DNA from: Azospirillum sp. TSA2s | GTDB taxonomy: Bacteria > Pseudomonadota > Alphaproteobacteria > Azospirillales > Azospirillaceae | Direction: 5' to 3' | Assembly (NCBI RefSeq): GCF_004923315.1 | Contig: NZ_CP039649.1 | Span: 768,001 to 832,000 of the forward strand | DNA: 64,000 bases | Shown here: positions 62,287 through 64,000 of the stretch, one piece after another | Position numbering within the stretch: the first letter of the stretch is position 1 | How the letters are laid out: each line of letters begins with the position of its first letter | Position numbers and translations under genes: made by a program | Notes under the pieces: model-generated | Database searches by the model: none | Seen by the model: the letters and a program-made list of their open reading frames with translations, nothing else | What the model was told of the DNA's origin: nothing

Positions 62287-63006
62287 ATGCCCCTCGACAG
62301 CCGCACCCTCGCCCCCAATGCTCTTGGCGACCGTTTCCCCCGCTGGGCCGAAGAACCGCCGGTGCCCGCCGGAGGCTCGCTGGTGCCTGGGTCGCAGTTC
62401 CACGAGGAGCAATGGATCATGGCCGCCGGCATGCTGGCGCGGGGCAGCAGCTTCCTCCATGTTTCCCGCGCCATGGGCTGCAGCCGCACCACGCTCTGGC
62501 GCGCCTATTACGGTTCCAAGGATTTCCGTCACAGGGTGTGGTGGGAACGGCAGGCGTTGAACCGCGAGGCCGAGCTGCGCCTGTCCTCGCTGCGCATCCT
62601 GGTTGCCGAACAGATCGAGCGGCTGGTTTCCTCCGGCGATCCGGCGACGGTGCGCTGGCTGGCCGAACGGCTCGGCCTCTTCGCCGGTCTCGACATGGCC
62701 GCACCCAAGCGGCAAGCCCCGCAAGCCGACCCCCGGCCCGAGCCTCAGCCCACTCCCGAACCGGCCCCCAAACCTGAGGATCCCCCCGCCGTCACCGTCC
62801 CCGAACTGGACGACGACCTCCCCGGCGCGTTGCGCGAGCGCATGCCGCCCGACCCGCGCGCCGTCGCCGCCATCCTGGCCCGGCCGGAGGGCGAGGGGCC
62901 CCAGGGCGTCTTCCCCTGGACCGTCAACCAGCATGAGCCTTACCCCAACCTCACCCCCGGCCCGGTCAGCCGCCGCGCCGCCGGTCCCTTCTCCCCGCGC
63001 CGGTAG
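62287..63006 (+). CDS. HTH protein resembling phage terminase small subunit (hypothetical)
   Basis: 239 residues from the ATG after GCGGAG. Residues about 38-70 (HEEQWIMAAGMLARGSSFLHVSRAMGCSRTTLWRAYYG) form a clear helix-turn-helix of the kind in terminase small subunits and resolvase-like proteins, then a helical LRILVAEQIERLVSSGD part. The C-terminal ~110 residues are Pro-rich and low-complexity. GC content returns to the core level here, unlike hamB. No other phage gene is in view, so the role is uncertain. The 148-bp gap after hamB contains a GGTCCGCTTCGGGTCGAATG stretch of a type seen in alphaproteobacterial intergenic repeats. Confidence 0.6.
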   Translation: MPLDSRTLAPNALGDRFPRWAEEPPVPAGGSLVPGSQFHEEQWIMAAGMLARGSSFLHVSRAMGCSRTTLWRAYYGSKDFRHRVWWERQALNREAELRLSSLRILVAEQIERLVSSGDPATVRWLAERLGLFAGLDMAAPKRQAPQADPRPEPQPTPEPAPKPEDPPAVTVPELDDDLPGALRERMPPDPRAVAAILARPEGEGPQGVFPWTVNQHEPYPNLTPGPVSRRAAGPFSPRR

Positions 63007-63064
63007 CGGCCCGCCGGCCGATGGAACATCCGCCGAATCCTGTTCCACGCTGTTCCATCCCGCC

Positions 63065-63090
63065 GCCCGCCGGCGCCCCCACCGGCGGGC
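63065..63090 (+). terminator. GC-rich hairpin after the HTH gene
   Basis: Nine-bp stem GCCCGCCGG / CCGGCGGGC with an 8-base loop, no T-run. IS66 copy 5 is inserted 7 bp beyond it. Confidence 0.6.
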
Positions 63091-63097
63091 TTGATCG

Positions 63098-64000
63098 GTA
63101 TTTGCTCACCTGGCTGGCTGAGCGCGTGACGCCGGCTCGAGCCGGCTCGGGGTTGCGCGCATTGGGGGTGGGGTGACGATCCGGTGTTGCGTCGTGGGGG
63201 GCTGACGTGAGTCAAAGGCGGGATGACAGTTCCGCCGCGTTATCGCCTGAGCGACGCCGAGAAGGACGCCCTGCTAATCGAGCAGGCGGCGCTGATCGAG
63301 CGCATGGCCGCACGGATTGCCGAACTGGAAGCCTTGGTCGGCAAGCCGAAGAAGACCTCGGCGAACTCGCACATCCCGCCGTCCCAGGATGGCCCCGGGG
63401 GCAAGACCGGCAAGGCGAAGCGGGGGCGCAAACCGCGGCCGTCCCGTCCCGGTGTCGCGCGGCCGCTCACGCCCGACCCTGATCGCACCGAGCGCCGTCT
63501 CGCCGAGGAATGCCCGCATTGCCAAACGGCGCTGTTGGCAGCGGGACAGCGCTGCCGGCATCGCTACGACCACATTGACCTGCCCGAAGTCCGCCCGGTG
63601 GTGACGCGGGTGGAGCTGTTCGGCGGCCGCTGCGGTTCGTGTGGACGGCGCTATCGGGCTGAACCGCCCGCCGCCATGCCGCCGGGAACGCCCTTCGGCC
63701 CAGGGATCCGCTCGCTGCTGGCCTACCTGCATCACAGCCATCATGTCGGCTTCGAGCGGCTGTCGCGCCTGCTGAAGGAGGTGTTTGGGCTGAGCATCTC
63801 CGAAGGCGCCATCGCCAATGCCTTCCGCCGCATGGGGTCGGCGTTCGATACTGCCTGCGCGGCGATCAAGACCAAGCTCCTGACCGCTCCCGTCATCGCC
63901 TCGGACGAAACCACAACCCGGGTTGACGGCGTGACCCACTGGCAGTGGGTGTTCCAGTCCGATGAGGCTGTGCTGCACACCATTGCCCCCAGCCGGGGAC
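63098..64000 (+). mobile_element. IS66-family insertion sequence, copy 5 (truncated by window end)
   Basis: Left end identical to the other copies (GTATTTGCTCACC...). The preceding octamer CTTGATCG (63090-63097) is the expected target duplication, but its partner lies outside the window. Confidence 0.92.
63223..64000 (+). CDS. IS66-family transposase (copy 5, partial at window end)
   Basis: First 259 codons of the same transposase, 125 bp inside the IS left end; no difference from the other copies in the part visible. Confidence 0.93.
   Translation, partial: MTVPPRYRLSDAEKDALLIEQAALIERMAARIAELEALVGKPKKTSANSHIPPSQDGPGGKTGKAKRGRKPRPSRPGVARPLTPDPDRTERRLAEECPHCQTALLAAGQRCRHRYDHIDLPEVRPVVTRVELFGGRCGSCGRRYRAEPPAAMPPGTPFGPGIRSLLAYLHHSHHVGFERLSRLLKEVFGLSISEGAIANAFRRMGSAFDTACAAIKTKLLTAPVIASDETTTRVDGVTHWQWVFQSDEAVLHTIAPSRG

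Overview
The window looks like part of a secondary replicon (megaplasmid or chromid) of an Azospirillum-type alphaproteobacterium. This is inferred from the high GC content, the abundance of PAS/HAMP histidine kinases, a 180-kDa-type NAD-glutamate dehydrogenase, a complete leucine-degradation (liu) operon, and a replication block made of an iteron region, a plasmid-type initiator (RepA-like) and ParA/ParB. No rRNA or tRNA gene was seen.

Layout. (1) 1-7339: one long minus-strand MmeI-like restriction-modification gene, cut by an IS66-family element (396-1907) and an IS21-family element (2221-4775). Removing each IS with one copy of its 8-bp target duplication restores an open frame of at least 1085 codons. 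(2) 7794-16851: minus-strand liu operon (isovaleryl-CoA dehydrogenase, thiolase, a second acyl-CoA dehydrogenase, both methylcrotonyl-CoA carboxylase subunits, methylglutaconyl-CoA hydratase, HMG-CoA lyase) with a perfect palindrome in front of it. (3) 17346-28939: an SBF-type transporter, a translationally coupled pair of unrecognised genes, an archaeal-type lumazine synthase homologue, a triple-PAS hybrid kinase, a LysR regulator divergent from an MFS-GNAT pair, an AraC regulator, an EamA/DUF606-like transporter and a small membrane protein. (4) 29478-34292: NAD-glutamate dehydrogenase. (5) 34670-38445: a coupled GT9 glycosyltransferase and TPR/O-GlcNAc-transferase-like pair. (6) 38446-43974: replication and partition block, with a DnaT-like helper, seven iteron-like repeats, repA, parA and parB. 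(7) 44242-45547: an IS4-family element inserted into a dispersed palindromic repeat, followed by two 18-bp palindromes that could be parS sites or operators. (8) 45864-53658: an orphan Tat-type peptide-binding protein, a protein with eleven 9-residue Cys repeats, and two hybrid histidine kinases. (9) 53975-62138: a lower-GC Hachiman-type defence locus (hamA, hamB) with three IS66 insertions: inside hamA, exactly at the hamA/hamB junction, and inside hamB. (10) 62287-64000: an HTH, terminase-small-subunit-like gene and a fifth IS66 copy running off the window.

Two defence systems (MmeI-like R-M and Hachiman) have been broken by insertion sequences, four times by the same 1512-bp IS66-family element. 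The copies encode the same 450-residue transposase and have intact target duplications, so the burst looks recent and both systems can be rebuilt on paper. Several copies of a ~90-180 bp imperfect palindromic repeat family sit between genes. The most unusual single gene is the DCLREA-repeat protein at 47505-48173.
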